Of a DNA stretch of 43,929 nt, positions 43,815 to 43,929 are shown in pieces. The notes under the pieces are model-generated. The model had not been told where the DNA came from, ran no database searches, and saw only the letters and a list, made by a program, of their open reading frames with translations. Made by a program: the position numbers and the translations under genes. Positions within the stretch are counted from its first letter, which is position 1; each line of letters starts with the position of its first letter. This DNA is from Acinetobacter lwoffii (lineage in GTDB: Bacteria > Pseudomonadota > Gammaproteobacteria > Pseudomonadales > Moraxellaceae). The stretch is from contig SPVA01000112.1 of NCBI GenBank assembly GCA_013530545.1, positions 1 to 43,929 of the forward strand, given 5' to 3'.

Positions 43815-43929
43815 GGGCGTGTCCTCATTTGGCTTTACACCAAATAAATATGCAAGCAATGTAAATCATAGACTGGTAATTTCGTGCAAGCTTATCAAAT
43901 CGGGTTGCAATCGCTCGGAAATGCTTCAA
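43815..43929 (-). mobile_element. Partial insertion sequence, one end plus transposase C-terminus (IS5-like)
   Basis: The last 115 nt look like the end of an IS that runs off the window. The end itself is GGGCGTGTCCTCATTT, starting near 43815. The transposase reading frame ends within this terminal repeat. The rest of the element and its second end are outside the window, so boundaries and target duplication are not determined. Confidence 0.6.
43825..43929 (-). CDS. Transposase, C-terminal fragment (cut by window edge)
   Basis: On the minus strand from 43929 the frame reads 34 codons, including FRAIATRFDKLARNY, then QSMIYIACIFIWCKAK and a TGA stop at 43825-43827. The phrase ATRFDKLARNY is a hallmark of the C-terminal end of IS5-type DDE transposases. 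The N-terminal part lies beyond the window. Whether the element is intact is unknown. Confidence 0.75.
   Translation of the reverse strand: MKHFRAIATRFDKLARNYQSMIYIACIFIWCKAK

Noticed and set aside
1..43929. Defence island, CRISPR, toxin-antitoxin pair or prophage
   Set aside because: I looked for repeat-spacer arrays, restriction or nuclease clusters, small paired genes and phage structural genes on both strands and saw none. The window is ordinary core genome apart from the IS end.

Overview
The window is a stretch of chromosomal core genome from a moderately AT-rich gammaproteobacterium. Gene content and protein style point to Acinetobacter (Moraxellaceae): a complete iscRSUA-hscBA-fdx operon without iscX, KtrAB-type potassium uptake genes, a phasin next to a UbiJ-like SCP2 protein, HU followed by PpiD, prpB-prpC, and many compact genus-style hypothetical genes. 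I call the genus with fair confidence and the species not at all. I see no rRNA, tRNA, CRISPR array, prophage or plasmid functions.

Layout, left to right. 1-407: no gene. 408-8061 (plus strand): aspA, a small hypothetical, mfd (broken by a frameshift), a HIT-domain protein and a membrane class III adenylate/guanylate cyclase. 8153-13560 (minus): the Fe-S assembly operon iscR-iscS-iscU-iscA-hscB-hscA-fdx, with a clear promoter and IscR operator in front of iscR and hairpins inside the operon. 13673-15000: a tail-anchored UbiJ-like SCP2 protein divergent from a phasin. 15163-17431: hupB and ppiD. 17492-19652: a DUF2797 zinc protein, divergent from a DUF6231-like protein, then a YidB/DUF937 protein with a Gln/Asn-rich linker. 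19717-21678 (minus): a compact three-gene unit of PfkB-family (adenosine kinase-like) kinase, small Rieske protein and OB-fold membrane protein. 21955-26673 (plus): GNAT acetyltransferase, M16C presequence-protease-like peptidase, outer-membrane phospholipase A. 26743-29313 (minus): ktrB, ktrA and a hypothetical. 29467-30974 (minus): ilvA, also frameshifted. 31079-33810 (plus): rpiA, a short palindromic repeat, a YgjP-like metalloprotease and argC. 33888-37804 (plus): a DUF6776-like protein, clpS, clpA and ynfA. 37910-40170 (minus): a secreted hypothetical, argF and a TetR regulator. 40401-42429 (plus): prpB and prpC of the methylcitrate cycle. 42497-43929 (minus): a secreted hypothetical, a divergent CinA-family protein, and the C-terminal end of an IS transposase cut by the window edge.

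Most units are metabolic or protein-quality-control housekeeping. ClpS feeds N-degron substrates to ClpA. The isc genes build Fe-S clusters and the operon is controlled by its own cluster-sensing repressor. KtrA gates KtrB. PrpB and PrpC are two steps of propionate breakdown. Convergent neighbours are usually separated by strong bidirectional hairpin terminators.

Two housekeeping genes (mfd and ilvA) each carry one single-base frameshift in otherwise full-length, well-conserved sequence. Both look like a lost T/A in a short homopolymer, so an assembly or consensus error is at least as likely as real gene loss. I did not find a convincing undescribed defence, secretion or mobile system. The most unusual material is the kinase-Rieske-OB-fold operon, the tail-anchored SCP2 protein beside the phasin, the duplicated-motif Q/N-rich YidB protein, the atypical CinA-family protein and the small palindromic repeat upstream of the YgjP-like gene.
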